From NCBI GenBank assembly GCA_035502095.1, contig DATJUX010000051.1, forward strand, positions 1 through 64,000: 64,000 nucleotides of DNA, read 5' to 3'. The stretch comes from JAKANT01 sp035502095 (GTDB taxonomy: Bacteria > Pseudomonadota > Gammaproteobacteria > Burkholderiales > Burkholderiaceae_F). The translations under genes and the position numbers were made by a program. The notes beneath the pieces are model-generated. The model searched no databases. It worked only from the letters and a program-made list of their open reading frames with translations, and was not told where the DNA came from. Positions 1 through 8,893 of the stretch are shown piece after piece (position 1 is the stretch's first letter; each line of letters begins with the position of its first letter).

Positions 1-489
1 AGACCCGCGGGACCCTCGAATCCCACCAACTCAGAGCAAGCTGACAAACGACCCAGAAGACACGAAGCCGATCAACACCTCGGCCGGCGTCTCAACCTGC
101 CGCCGCAAGCTTCCACGAGCTGTTTTTACACAACCTCGGCCATGACGAGACGCTGGCTCGCCCACGACGGGAGCAGAGAGAGCGGACAGTCGATCGTCAT
201 AAAAAGCAAGGGGCGTGAACGCCATGCGCTGAGTAGTCGATGTGCAGCGCCAACCAGGCGGACAGCAGCGCGCTCCGCCTCTGCGACTGGTGCGATCCCA
301 TGGCCACGGGACAAGCGGGTTCCGTCATGCTGACATCGGTCAATGCACATTTCTCCCGCTCTCCGCAGACTTGGCATTGCAGTCGCAGAAACGAAATCCG
401 TGTGCGGCGGCTTCAAGTCGATCCACGTCGGCGCGTGGTTATATCGCTCGGCGAAAAAGCCGGCAGCGAGACGCGAAAGGGAGAACACC
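1..489. other. No convincing gene
   Basis: I see no reading frame here with a recognisable protein signature on either strand. The short open frames are Arg/Ser-rich or Cys/His-rich, as expected of chance frames in GC-rich DNA. The only likely functional element is a purine-rich ribosome-binding site just before the ATG at 490. Confidence 0.5.
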
Positions 490-1101
490 ATGGCGAAGAA
501 GCAACCAAGCGGAAAGCAAAAGCTCGTTAAGGCCAATCATCCGAGCCGTCCGGAGTGGAACTACTTCGTGATCGAGCCGGAGCGACAGGTCGTCAACCGG
601 CTGATGAAGGCCCAGGTCTTTCCGCGGACGTGCGAGCGGCCGTGCACGAAGATCATGACGCTCCTGCCGAAGACGAATGTGGCAGGGCAGACCGGGGTCG
701 GCTACCAGATGATCAACGTCGACGGCTTTCGATGGATCAATGCTTTTGTCATCTCGGATCCGCTCAGTAGTTCGACGCAGCGGGGATTCAGCCTCGAGAT
801 CAGCTTTTCACTCAACCCTTTCGTCTATGGTGTGGGCGTGGTCGGCGAAAGCAACTACTTCTTCAACTTCGACAACTACTACGATCCGACCGCCATCAGT
901 CACAAGACAATACGCTGCGAGACGAGCGATCTGACCAGCCCCGGCGGAGGCCTGATTCAGGTTCCGCGCCTGGGCGGCCCGGACCTCGCTCACATCCTGC
1001 GGGTGCCCGTCATGGGGCCTTATATACGCGCCAGCGTGTTCAACGAAGACACCCCGGCGACGTCGCGCAATGCCGAAGTGAGAGGATATCTGTCGACCTA
1101 G
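490..1101 (+). CDS. Hypothetical protein, 203 aa, unknown function
   Basis: Not recognised. The frame opens further upstream, but the ATG at 490 is preferred because an aaaggga ribosome-binding site lies 7-8 bases before it and the longer N-terminus is Arg-rich and unstructured. The first 20 residues are lysine-rich and polar, with no signal peptide or membrane segment, so a cytoplasmic location is inferred. The rest alternates hydrophobic and aromatic residues with many Gly, Asn, Phe and Tyr (for example NYFFNFDNYYDP in the second half), suggesting a beta-rich fold. It stands alone, upstream of gene remnants and a convergent AraC gene. The composition looks like a real protein, but no function can be assigned. 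Confidence 0.7.
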   Translation: MAKKQPSGKQKLVKANHPSRPEWNYFVIEPERQVVNRLMKAQVFPRTCERPCTKIMTLLPKTNVAGQTGVGYQMINVDGFRWINAFVISDPLSSSTQRGFSLEISFSLNPFVYGVGVVGESNYFFNFDNYYDPTAISHKTIRCETSDLTSPGGGLIQVPRLGGPDLAHILRVPVMGPYIRASVFNEDTPATSRNAEVRGYLST

Positions 1102-1302
1102 GATCGGATTCCGTGACCTGAGTCGATCGGCTCGAACGCCCAGCCTGCGCCGCGACGCCGGCACCGGCCACGGTCGCGTGCTCGGCGACAACCGCCGTGG
1201 CCTGGCGGTTTCGATGTGCAGGCCAGCACCGCCACGGGCGCCGCCTAGCGGGAGGTTGCTTGCCTTGTGAAAACCGCTCCCCGGGTTTGGCATTGATGAA
1301 TT

Positions 1303-1390
1303 CCGGTCGCCTGCGCCATTCCTGGGCGATCTTTGATCCGACGAGTGGTACCTGCTCCACCCAGTCGGGTGGCTGCGGGACCTTGAGGGG
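1303..1390 (-). pseudogene. Remnant of an AI-2E family transporter
   Basis: The reverse strand encodes PPDWVEQVPLVGSKIAQEW, which closely resembles the segment after the first membrane spans of AI-2E/PerM-type permeases (a P-P-x-W-x-x-x-[LIV]-P-L-[VI]-G pattern). No membrane segments follow or precede it in any frame, so only about 30 codons of the former gene survive. The rest of the gap 1102-1415 holds nothing else I can identify. The assignment rests on one short motif. Confidence 0.35.
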
Positions 1391-1415
1391 CTTGATCGCA
1401 GCCGGCTGATCTGGA

Positions 1416-2318
1416 TCACGCCGAGTCGAACGCGGCTGACGGCGCGCTGCGTGACATTCTGCGCACACGCGCCGGTGTCGTGCCGGCAACGCGTTGCAGA
1501 GTCGTCGTCATATGTTGTTGGCTCGAGAAGCCGCATGCGAGCGCCACTTCGGCGAGATCCAGCTTGCCCGCGCGCAGAAGTTCCAGCGCGTGCGCAACCC
1601 GCCGCGCGATGACGTAGCGGTGGGGCGGCGTGCCGGTTGCCGCATGAAAAGCCACCGCGAACCGAGCCGGTGAAAGGCCCGTGACTGCCGCGAGGTCGCT
1701 CACCCGGAGCGGCACGTCGAGGAAGGCGGCAACGTAGTCGCGCACGGCGGCAAGTGCGGTCGCGCCAAGCGCCATGTTGGGACGCGCAGCCCGGTTCGAA
1801 ATCTCCGCGAGGATCAGCAGCGCGAGGTTCGTGCTCGCTTCGCGAGCAAACGGTTCATTGCGCATGATGACCTTCTCGAGCGCGTCCACGTAAGGCTGTA
1901 TCCCGGCCAAATGCAGGTCGAACAGAGGCCGCTCGAGAACACCCGTACATTGGCTATCGCAAATGTCCTGGAACAGGCCCGGCTGGAAATAGATGTTCAG
2001 ATGCCGGCTCGGCGCGCGCTTGCGCCAATACGCCGCGACGCCGGCCGGCGTAAAGAAAAGCGAATAGCGGCGCCCCGCGTATTCGCGCTGTTCGCCGCCT
2101 CCGATCGAGCCCATCACCGGAACGGCGCGCAAATTGATCGAAACTCGCGGCAGGTCCATCGGCGCCACCGAGAGGTCGTATGCGGCCGGGCGATAGAGCC
2201 CCACGCAAAGCTGAGCGCCCGCCGACGACGTGGCATCGGCTTTTCGTGCCCCAGCCCGTTCGAGCGCGACCTCGTAGACCCTAGCGGCAGCCGCGGGAGA
2301 CGAGGATGACGCATGCAT
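1416..2318 (-). CDS. AraC family transcriptional regulator
   Basis: A 300-residue protein with an N-terminal effector-binding region (about 1-190) and a C-terminal double helix-turn-helix (about 200-292). The second HTH reads GFSSQQHMTTTLQRVAG, the hallmark of AraC/XylS regulators, followed by the usual TTPARVRR tail. The start at 2318 gives a family-typical length; the frame stays open to 2639 but that extension is Arg-rich and low quality. The ribosome-binding site before 2318 is weak, so the start is uncertain. It is divergent from the Tat-exported beta-propeller gene at 2502, with 183 bp between them, so regulation of that gene is a reasonable inference. No operator is obvious. Confidence 0.85.
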   Translation of the reverse strand: MHASSSSPAAAARVYEVALERAGARKADATSSAGAQLCVGLYRPAAYDLSVAPMDLPRVSINLRAVPVMGSIGGGEQREYAGRRYSLFFTPAGVAAYWRKRAPSRHLNIYFQPGLFQDICDSQCTGVLERPLFDLHLAGIQPYVDALEKVIMRNEPFAREASTNLALLILAEISNRAARPNMALGATALAAVRDYVAAFLDVPLRVSDLAAVTGLSPARFAVAFHAATGTPPHRYVIARRVAHALELLRAGKLDLAEVALACGFSSQQHMTTTLQRVAGTTPARVRRMSRSAPSAAFDSA

Positions 2319-2501
2319 GACAGACGGGCGAGACGCGGCGGCGGGACTGGACCGGCGTTTTGTCGGATCCAATCCGGGCGAATTACACAAAACGTGCGGC
2401 GCGGAGGGCTCGGCGGGGGAATCGTGGAAGAACGTCCGGCGCCGTGATGCGGTAATCGCCGCAGTCGCTCGGGCGACCGAATTCCCAGCCAGGAGACCAG
2501 C

Positions 2502-3617
2502 ATGAACAAGACCCACACGCGCCGCGGCTTTATCCGCTCGGTCGCGCAATCCGCTGTCGGTGTCGCGCTCGCGAGTCGTGGTGCGTTCGCCACGGCCCGC
2601 GATCGCAGTCACTACGTCTACACGTCGAGCAATGCCCAAGGCGACAACCGCGTGCTGGTTTTCGAGCAGCGCGGGAACGCAACGCTTGTCAACGTCAATT
2701 CTGTCTCGACAGGCGGAACCGGCCTCGGGACCAACCTCGGCAGCCAGGGCGCGCTGAGTTTCTCGCAGGACGGACGCTGGCTGTTCGCCGTCAACGCCGG
2801 CAACGACACGGTCAGCTCGTTCGCGGTGGACGACGAGAACCTGACGCTAAGGTCGGTCACGTCCACAGGAGGAGTGATGCCCATCAGCGTGACGTCCCAT
2901 GGGCATCTCGTCTACCTCCTCAACGCTGGCGGCGCGGGCAACATCGCTGGCTTCCGCGTTGGCCATGACGGCACGCTGACGCCGGTCGCCGGCTCAACCC
3001 AAGGTCTCGGTGGGAGCGCGGCCGGGCCTGCCCAGGTCAAGTTCTCCAATGGCGGCGAGTTCCTCATCGTGACCGAAAAGACCGCCAATCAGATCGCGGT
3101 GTTCGAAGTGGACGATGGGCTCGCACAACCGCCCACGCTTACGCCATCGGTTGGGAACACACCGTTCGGCTTCGATATCGATCCGCGCGACCACGTGATC
3201 GTGTCCGAAGCCGCCAGCGCTTCGGCGTCTAGCTACCGGCTGCGTGACCGCACCGATAACCTCGCGGTGATCTCCGCCGCGGTGCCAACCAACCAGGCGG
3301 CACCCTGCTGGTTGATCGTCACACCGAACGGGCGGTTCGCATACACGGGCAACGCAGGCTCGGCCACGATCACCGCTTTTGCGATCCGGCGCGACGGCAC
3401 CCTCACTCGCACCAGCGCAAGCGGCGCCGACGGCTCGACCGGCGCAGGCAGCCACACGATCGATCTCGCCGTCAGCGACGATGGACAGTATCTCTACGCA
3501 CTCGCCAACGTGGGGCAAACGTTGACGGCTTTCAGCATCGCGCGCGACGGCACCCTCGCTCAAACAAGTCAGTTCGTCGGTGTCCCGGTGAGCACCGTGG
3601 GGTTGCTGGCCCGTTGA
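2502..3617 (+). CDS. Exported lactonase-like beta-propeller protein
   Basis: A 371-residue protein that starts with a twin-arginine type leader (TRRGFIR at residues 7-13, then a hydrophobic stretch ending near AFATA), so export to the periplasm as a folded protein is expected. The body is built of repeated blades with motifs such as SQDGRWLFAVNAGNDTVSSF and TPNGRFAYTGNAGSATITAF. These resemble the seven-bladed propeller of the 6-phosphogluconolactonase (Pgl)/lactonase family. A gaccagcATG context with an upstream ggag gives a plausible start. Whether it is an enzyme or a binding scaffold cannot be told. The divergent AraC gene may control it. Confidence 0.8.
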   Translation: MNKTHTRRGFIRSVAQSAVGVALASRGAFATARDRSHYVYTSSNAQGDNRVLVFEQRGNATLVNVNSVSTGGTGLGTNLGSQGALSFSQDGRWLFAVNAGNDTVSSFAVDDENLTLRSVTSTGGVMPISVTSHGHLVYLLNAGGAGNIAGFRVGHDGTLTPVAGSTQGLGGSAAGPAQVKFSNGGEFLIVTEKTANQIAVFEVDDGLAQPPTLTPSVGNTPFGFDIDPRDHVIVSEAASASASSYRLRDRTDNLAVISAAVPTNQAAPCWLIVTPNGRFAYTGNAGSATITAFAIRRDGTLTRTSASGADGSTGAGSHTIDLAVSDDGQYLYALANVGQTLTAFSIARDGTLAQTSQFVGVPVSTVGLLAR

Positions 3618-3762
3618 CGCGACTCGAGCGACGGCTTGGCCGCTGCGGGTCGCTCGCCAACGCGCAGCTTCGGATGATCCGATCCGTCCTCGAAGGTGAA
3701 AAGAGGAGAGGCAGACCTCTCGTGGACGACAGTTGTCGTTCTCGAGCAGGTCCGAGGCTCCG

Positions 3763-4005
3763 TCAGCGCGGGAGCGCTTCGATAACGCTGTAGTCGCTTG
3801 CGGTTTCGACGATGCGCGAGTTTCGAAACCCGCTCGGTCTCGGCAACGCCTCGAACTCCGCCCTGGTGCACCCTCGCCCACTCAGGTTCACCGGCACGTT
3901 GAGATCGGACCTCGCGGTCGCCTGATCGCGGCCCATCGGTGTGTGGCGCGCCGGCGCGATGCGCTCGATGACGATGAGCTGCGCGTTGCGGCTCATCGCG
4001 CGGTG
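3763..4005 (-). pseudogene. C-terminal remnant of a family 2 O-methyltransferase
   Basis: The last 80 codons of a reverse-strand frame read as the end of a SAM-dependent O-methyltransferase. A LIVIERIAP strand is followed by DLNVPVNLSGRGCTRAEF and a terminal SDYSVIEALP before the stop at 3763. In intact relatives this corresponds to the final beta strands after the M-D-L-N segment. No SAM-binding Rossmann motif is found upstream; that space is now occupied by the promoter and start of the gene at 4154. The gap 3618-4153 otherwise shows nothing. Hence a 3' fragment left by deletion. Confidence 0.5.
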
Positions 4006-4153
4006 CCAGCCGCCGAGCCGACGGCCGTGTCGAGCCCGCAAACGCTCGCTTACTGCGCAGCAGCAAGGAAGAGGAGAGCGCGCGCGACTCGAAATGCATG
4101 CGCCACGAGAAGACTTCTTGACCCCGCCGCCCGTGTTCGGAATGGAGGAGACG

Positions 4154-6685
4154 ATGAGCAACCGTGCCGTTTGGACTTGCATCGGATCCGCCTTCGTGGC
4201 AACGCTGCTGGTCGCTGGTTGCGGTGGCAGCGGCGGCGCAGATCCGTCGGCCCCTGCGATCGCGGACGCAGCGCGGGTCGCGACGCAGAACACCAACGGC
4301 ATGGGCGATGGCAACGGCCAAGCCAATCTGCCGCCCTTCAACTTCGAGATCCGGACCTTGTCCAACCGTGCCGACCTGATCAGCGACGGCGATGCGCTGG
4401 TCGAGGTGAAGGCACCGAAGGACGTGCCGTTGAAGAAGGTCACGTTCAGGCTCAACGGCAACGATGTCGGCGGCGCGTTCGTCGTCGACGAAGCCACGCG
4501 CACCTTCCGCGGCGTGCTCACGGGTCTGAAGATCGGCACCAACGATTTCGCAGTCGGCTCCAATGGCAATGGCAAGGGCCGGCCGGGGGCCACGCTGACG
4601 ATCACGAACCACGCGCGCGGCGGTCCCATCCTGCTCGGCTCCCAGACGCAGCCCTGGGTCTGCGCCACGCCCACCCCAGTAGCCCAATCGGGCAACACAC
4701 CTGGCTCGAACGCCAGCGGCCTGACGACGTACGCGGTCGATGCGCAGTGCAACATCGCGACCGAGTACAAGTTCTTCTATCACACGACGGTTACGGGTTG
4801 CTCGCTTGCGCTCCCCGACCCGAGCCCGCCGGCGGCCCCGCCGGCGAACCCCTGCTTCAAGCCCTACACGGTTGGCACGACGCCGGCCGACCTTGCAACC
4901 ACGACGACAAGCACAGGGGTCGCGGTGCCTTACATCGTGCGCGTCGAGCGCGGCACCATGAACCGCGGTATCTACGACATCGCGGTGCTGTTCGATCCGA
5001 GCAAGCCGTGGACGGCGCTTGCGCCACAGCCGCAGTGGAACAGCAAGGCGCTCTATACCTTCGGCGCCTCGACCGGCCAGCCACGCCTGCAGTTCCGCAG
5101 CGAGCAGAACTGGGCTGTCGGCGGCATCTCGGGCGTCTTCGATGACAGTGCGCTCCGCCTGGGCTTCATGGTCATCGACAACAGCGTCACCGACTCGCTA
5201 TACAACTCGAACCGCGTCCTCGTCGCCGAAACGGTGATGATGATGAAGGAGCACGTCGTCGACACCTACGGCGAGATCAAGTACCTGATGGGCAACGGCT
5301 GCTCGGGCGGCTCGATCCAGCAGAACACGGTCGCCTCGATCTACCCGGGCCTGCTCGACGGCATCCAGCCCAGCTGCGACTACCCCGACTCCATTACCAC
5401 CGGCCTCGAGGTCATCGACTGCGTGCTGCTGGTGAACTTCTACGCCAGCGCCGACTGGCTGAGCCTGCAGGGCGGCCTGACGCAGGACCAGATCAACGCC
5501 AAGAAGACGGCGATCAACGGGCACCTCGACCAGCTCGGCTGCCAGTCGTGGAACAACTCCTTCGGCTTCAACAACAAGCCGGGCAACTATGTGCCGCTGC
5601 TGGTCGTCGACCCGAACACCGGCGCGTTGGCACCGCTCGGTGCGCCGCGTAACAACTGCCTGCTGCCCGCCGCGCTGGTCTACGACCCGGTGAGCAACCC
5701 GAACGGCACGCGCTGCGGCGACCCCGACCTTGCGACCGCCGTTTGGGGCACAACCGGCGGCATTCCTGCCGGCAGCACCCGAGCGCGCCAGACCGGCGAC
5801 AACGTCGGCATCCAGTACGGTTTGAAGGCGCTGCAGTCGGGCGCGATCTCGGCCGAGGAGTTCGTGGTGCTGAACGAGAAGATCGGCGGCATGGACGCCG
5901 ATTCGAACCGCATCGCCGCGCGTTCTGTGGCCGATCTGCCGGCGCTGAGAATCGCCTACCAGGCCGGCATCGTGTCCAGCGGCAAGAACCTTGGCAAGTT
6001 GCCGATCATCGATTCGCGCGGCTGGGATGAGCAGGGCATCCACTATATCTGGCGCTCGTTCTCCGAGCGCGCCCGCATCGACGCGGCCAACGGCAACCAC
6101 GACAACCAAGTGATGTGGCGCTACGGCACCGGCCTGCTCCCGGCGACCCCGGCGCAGTTCGCCGCCGTGACGCTGAACTCGTTCCTGACCATGGACACCT
6201 GGCTCAGCACGCTGGTCACGTCCGCACCCAAGCCCACGCTCAACCACGCGCGCACGCATGCGCAGGTCGTTGCCGGCAAGCCGGCGACGGCGTTCGACCT
6301 GTGCTACCTCACGGGCGATGCCAGCTTCATGACGCCGATCACCGACTTCGCCGTGTGCGACGCCGACCCGCGGCTGCCGAAGCACGCCTCGCCGCGGCAG
6401 GTGGCCGGCGGGCCGTTGACGGAAGACATCCTCAAGTGCCAGCTCAAGCCGCTGGACCCGGCCGAGTATTTGCCGGCCGTGCTGTCTGCCGCGCAGATAA
6501 CGCGCCTGGAAGCGGTCTTCCCGGACGGCGTGTGCGACTGGAGCAGGCCGGGCATCGAGCAGCAAGAAGCGATCTCGCCCCTCACCTTCGCCACTGGGCC
6601 GGGCGGAGTGCCTCTGCCGCCGCCGCCGCGCAGCAGGCCCGCTGACGACCACGACCACGGGTGGGATCCGCCCGGCCATCGCTGA
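4154..6685 (+). CDS. DUF6351-type secreted lipoprotein, putative serine esterase
   Basis: 843 residues. The start at 4154 is chosen because ggaggag lies just upstream and the protein then begins with a clean lipoprotein signal: hydrophobic residues 10-20, lipobox VAGC with Cys23, then a Gly/Ser linker. This predicts an outer-membrane or periplasmic lipoprotein. Residues 60-130 form an Ig-like all-beta domain (VTFRLNGNDVGG). A GNGCSGGSIQQ segment at 380-390 gives a G-C-S-G-G nucleophile elbow at Ser384, as in tannase/feruloyl-esterase type hydrolases. It has many Cys residues and a Pro-rich tail. I recognise the architecture as DUF6351; the enzymatic role is inference. It is a single gene, with no operon partners. 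Confidence 0.75.
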   Translation: MSNRAVWTCIGSAFVATLLVAGCGGSGGADPSAPAIADAARVATQNTNGMGDGNGQANLPPFNFEIRTLSNRADLISDGDALVEVKAPKDVPLKKVTFRLNGNDVGGAFVVDEATRTFRGVLTGLKIGTNDFAVGSNGNGKGRPGATLTITNHARGGPILLGSQTQPWVCATPTPVAQSGNTPGSNASGLTTYAVDAQCNIATEYKFFYHTTVTGCSLALPDPSPPAAPPANPCFKPYTVGTTPADLATTTTSTGVAVPYIVRVERGTMNRGIYDIAVLFDPSKPWTALAPQPQWNSKALYTFGASTGQPRLQFRSEQNWAVGGISGVFDDSALRLGFMVIDNSVTDSLYNSNRVLVAETVMMMKEHVVDTYGEIKYLMGNGCSGGSIQQNTVASIYPGLLDGIQPSCDYPDSITTGLEVIDCVLLVNFYASADWLSLQGGLTQDQINAKKTAINGHLDQLGCQSWNNSFGFNNKPGNYVPLLVVDPNTGALAPLGAPRNNCLLPAALVYDPVSNPNGTRCGDPDLATAVWGTTGGIPAGSTRARQTGDNVGIQYGLKALQSGAISAEEFVVLNEKIGGMDADSNRIAARSVADLPALRIAYQAGIVSSGKNLGKLPIIDSRGWDEQGIHYIWRSFSERARIDAANGNHDNQVMWRYGTGLLPATPAQFAAVTLNSFLTMDTWLSTLVTSAPKPTLNHARTHAQVVAGKPATAFDLCYLTGDASFMTPITDFAVCDADPRLPKHASPRQVAGGPLTEDILKCQLKPLDPAEYLPAVLSAAQITRLEAVFPDGVCDWSRPGIEQQEAISPLTFATGPGGVPLPPPPRSRPADDHDHGWDPPGHR

Positions 6686-6989
6686 CCCGTCCTTGCAAAG
6701 GAAATTTCAGACGCCTGTGGTGCGCAAATACTCAGTCACGCGGCCACAGGTGTATCAGTTCGCCGCGCAAACAATCGAAGCGGGTTCACCTCGGCCCTGA
6801 CCCCGGGATGTTCCCTCGTCGGTTGTCCGTTTCCGGCACCTGCTGCTTGGACGCAAGGTGCGATCCGGCGAGGCCGAGGCGGTCAGAGAACGCTGCCTGC
6901 CCGACGGACGGCGAAGTTCGGCGACACCGCATCCAGATGCTGCGCCGTTCTATCTGAGTCTCGCCTAAGGGTCGGCACTGCCTGCGCCC
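6686..6989. other. Non-coding gap, nothing recognised
   Basis: About 300 bases between the large lipoprotein and the CHRD remnant. No frame has a recognisable signature, and I see no hairpin followed by a T-run. It may contain the lost promoter and signal-peptide end of the degraded gene downstream. Confidence 0.4.
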
Positions 6990-7668
6990 ATGCGTCCAGG
7001 GGTGCACTCGTCGATGTTTCTTACAAAGAAGTCAGACGCAGCGCAATGTGATTCTCCGGTGAGCACGTCAACCGCCACTGGCTTCGCGACGGTTGCGTTC
7101 GACACTGTCGCACTGACAATAACCACAGAGCTTGATTGGCAGGGTTTGACGGGCAACGCGGACCGCGCTCATTTGCACGATGCGCCTCCAGGGACGTCGA
7201 GACTCGAGCCACCCAATGATCGCTTCTTTCACGAGCTTATCAATACAGATCCCTATGGGAACTCGACAGTGGATGACGACCATCCCTTGCGGCGGGAATC
7301 CGACTCCCGAGAGGAGTCCAGATGATCCTTGTGCTCCGGCCACCGGAAGCCTCTTCGACGTGTTGAGCCTCGATCCGAATGTGAATCCTTTCGCGAGCAA
7401 CTACTTCTTTCCGTCCGGTCCAAGCCCGGACGGGGTGCCGGGCTTCCCAGACTTCGCAGCTCTGGTCGCCGCCGCGATTGAAGACGGAATGTTCATCGAC
7501 ATGCACACCGAGGCTTATCCTGGTGGAGAAATACGGGGCCAATTGTTGTACCACGCGGCCCCCGAGCCATCGACACTGTCACTGCTCGTATTGGGACCAC
7601 TTCTTCTTCTGGTGCGACGAGGGGGCGGCGCAGGTCAAAATCCAGGCGTGGCGCTGCGGCGTCCGTGA
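6990..7668 (+). pseudogene. Frameshifted CHRD-domain PEP-CTERM protein
   Basis: Two forward frames together give a CHRD protein. The first (6990 onward) carries the strand GFATVAFDTVALTITTELD and the GLTGNADRAHLHDAPPG motif of CHRD domains. The second (to 7668) carries the closing FIDMHTEAYPGGEIRGQL and a PEP-CTERM sorting tail (APEPSTLSLLVLGPLLLL, then RRGG). The join needs a frame change somewhere around 7205-7300. No signal peptide is found before the first part, so the N-terminus is also lost. Intact members are exported and sorted by exosortase; no exosortase is in this window. Confidence 0.65.
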
Positions 7669-7924
7669 CGCATCAGTTCCTAGCCACTTCACGTCAGCGA
7701 TAGATATCTTGAGGAAATGCTGACGGGCTAGTCCTTCTTCTTCTCATTTCCGCCGGCTTCGGGGTCGTCCAAGGTTTGCTTCCCTCAGTGGTCGGCGCGC
7801 CTGCCGCGGCATTAGCACCGGGTCCGCAGGGGCAGCGGGACTGGTACCTGTCGAACTTCCCGGGCCGGTATCACCCGCGACCACGGTGTCTACCGTTTTC
7901 GGTTGGAACGGCGTTTGTGGCTCC

Positions 7925-8070
7925 GCAACCCCCTGCTCAGCGCGCCAGCGGGCTGGCAGTTGGTCGGCCTCTCCAGCGACTTGTAGACGATCGCGCCGTC
8001 GTGAACCGTCGGCCCGATCAGGCCACAACCGCGTCGGCGCAACAGATCGAGCAAACGCTCCGAGCGACGC
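7925..8070 (-). pseudogene. N-terminal remnant of a 4Fe-4S dicluster (sulfhydrogenase beta-like) protein
   Basis: Reverse-strand translation gives SERLLDLLRRRGCGLIGPTV and then HDGAIVYKSLE. After a one-base frame change at about 7972 it continues as EADQLPARWRAEQG. This matches the N-terminus of the 4Fe-4S dicluster/sulfite-reductase-A-like family (a GPTVRDGAIVY motif, then A-D-L-P-x-G-W-x-x-E-Q). The cysteine clusters are missing. The surrounding gap 7669-8321 shows no other coding sequence. This is a frameshifted fragment. Confidence 0.45.
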
Positions 8071-8321
8071 GCCTGGCAGGAACCGATCGGCCGCCACCGG
8101 CATGGGCGGCGAAAGGATTGCGCCTAGTGCGGACGCCTATCGTTCGTGTTTTCTGCTGCCCGCTCCCCCGCACGCCTTGATCCGCATCGACCATGTGAAC
8201 TGTCTCGCGCAAGCCCGGACTGCGTTCCCATGCGGGTCGATGCAACGCTTCCTTGATCCGAGTCATCCGCCCTCGTTGAGATCCGGCTATGTTCGCCGTA
8301 CCGGACCGTGGGAGAAGGATC

Positions 8322-8816
8322 ATGAAGACGGTGCGCGATGGGTGGCGCCCGCTGCAGCGCCTGGAGTTGCGCGACGAGCTCGTGCACGACACATACAAGT
8401 CGAAGAAGCGGCTTACCGACCCGACCCGCTGCCCGCGTTGCAGCGCCGTGTATCGCGATGGACGCTGGCAGTGGGCATCCGCGCCCGCTGGTGCCCGTGA
8501 AGAACTGTGCCCGGCATGCCATCGCATTCAGGATCACCTCCCCGCCGGCTACGTCACGCTTGCTGGCGAGTTCCTGGCCGCCCATCGCGACGATGTGCTG
8601 CAGCTTGTGCACGACCGCGAGGCGCGCGAGAAAGCAGATCACCCGCTCGAACGCATCATGAGCTTCGAGGATGCGGAGGACGGCGTGTCGATCACGACGA
8701 CCGGGATTCACCCCGCACGCAGTATCGGAGAGGCGGTGTACGCCGCCTACAAGGGGCACGCCGAGTATCACTACAACAAACAGGAAAACCTGCTGCGTGT
8801 GCGGTGGATGCGCTGA
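8322..8816 (+). CDS. BCAM0308 family zinc-ribbon-like protein
   Basis: 164 residues. The start at 8322 follows a strong ggagaagga site and is preferred over an upstream ATG at 8289. Two CxxC pairs (Cys37/Cys40 in CPRC and Cys63/Cys66 in CPAC) form a zinc-ribbon-like module after a basic N-terminus. The C-terminal half has the conserved HPLERIMSFEDAEDGVSITT and TGIHPARSIGEAVYAAYKG segments seen in the BCAM0308 family of Burkholderia. No signal peptide; cytoplasmic. The family function is not established; a nucleic-acid or ribosome-related role would be a guess. The GGDEF/EAL gene starts 77 bp downstream on the same strand. Confidence 0.85.
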   Translation: MKTVRDGWRPLQRLELRDELVHDTYKSKKRLTDPTRCPRCSAVYRDGRWQWASAPAGAREELCPACHRIQDHLPAGYVTLAGEFLAAHRDDVLQLVHDREAREKADHPLERIMSFEDAEDGVSITTTGIHPARSIGEAVYAAYKGHAEYHYNKQENLLRVRWMR

Positions 8817-8893
8817 CGCCGGTGTCGGGGTGTGACGAACGTCCACCGCTGATTCGACGGGATGTATCAGGGCATCCACCTCGCGGAGGCTCG

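Noticed and set aside
126..536. 136-codon reverse frame at the left edge
   Set aside because: Composition is random-like (Cys, Arg, Ser rich), and it overlaps the start of the forward gene at 490.
7669..8321. Possible transposase fragments
   Set aside because: No DDE or terminal inverted repeat pattern; the only readable similarity is to an iron-sulfur protein N-terminus.
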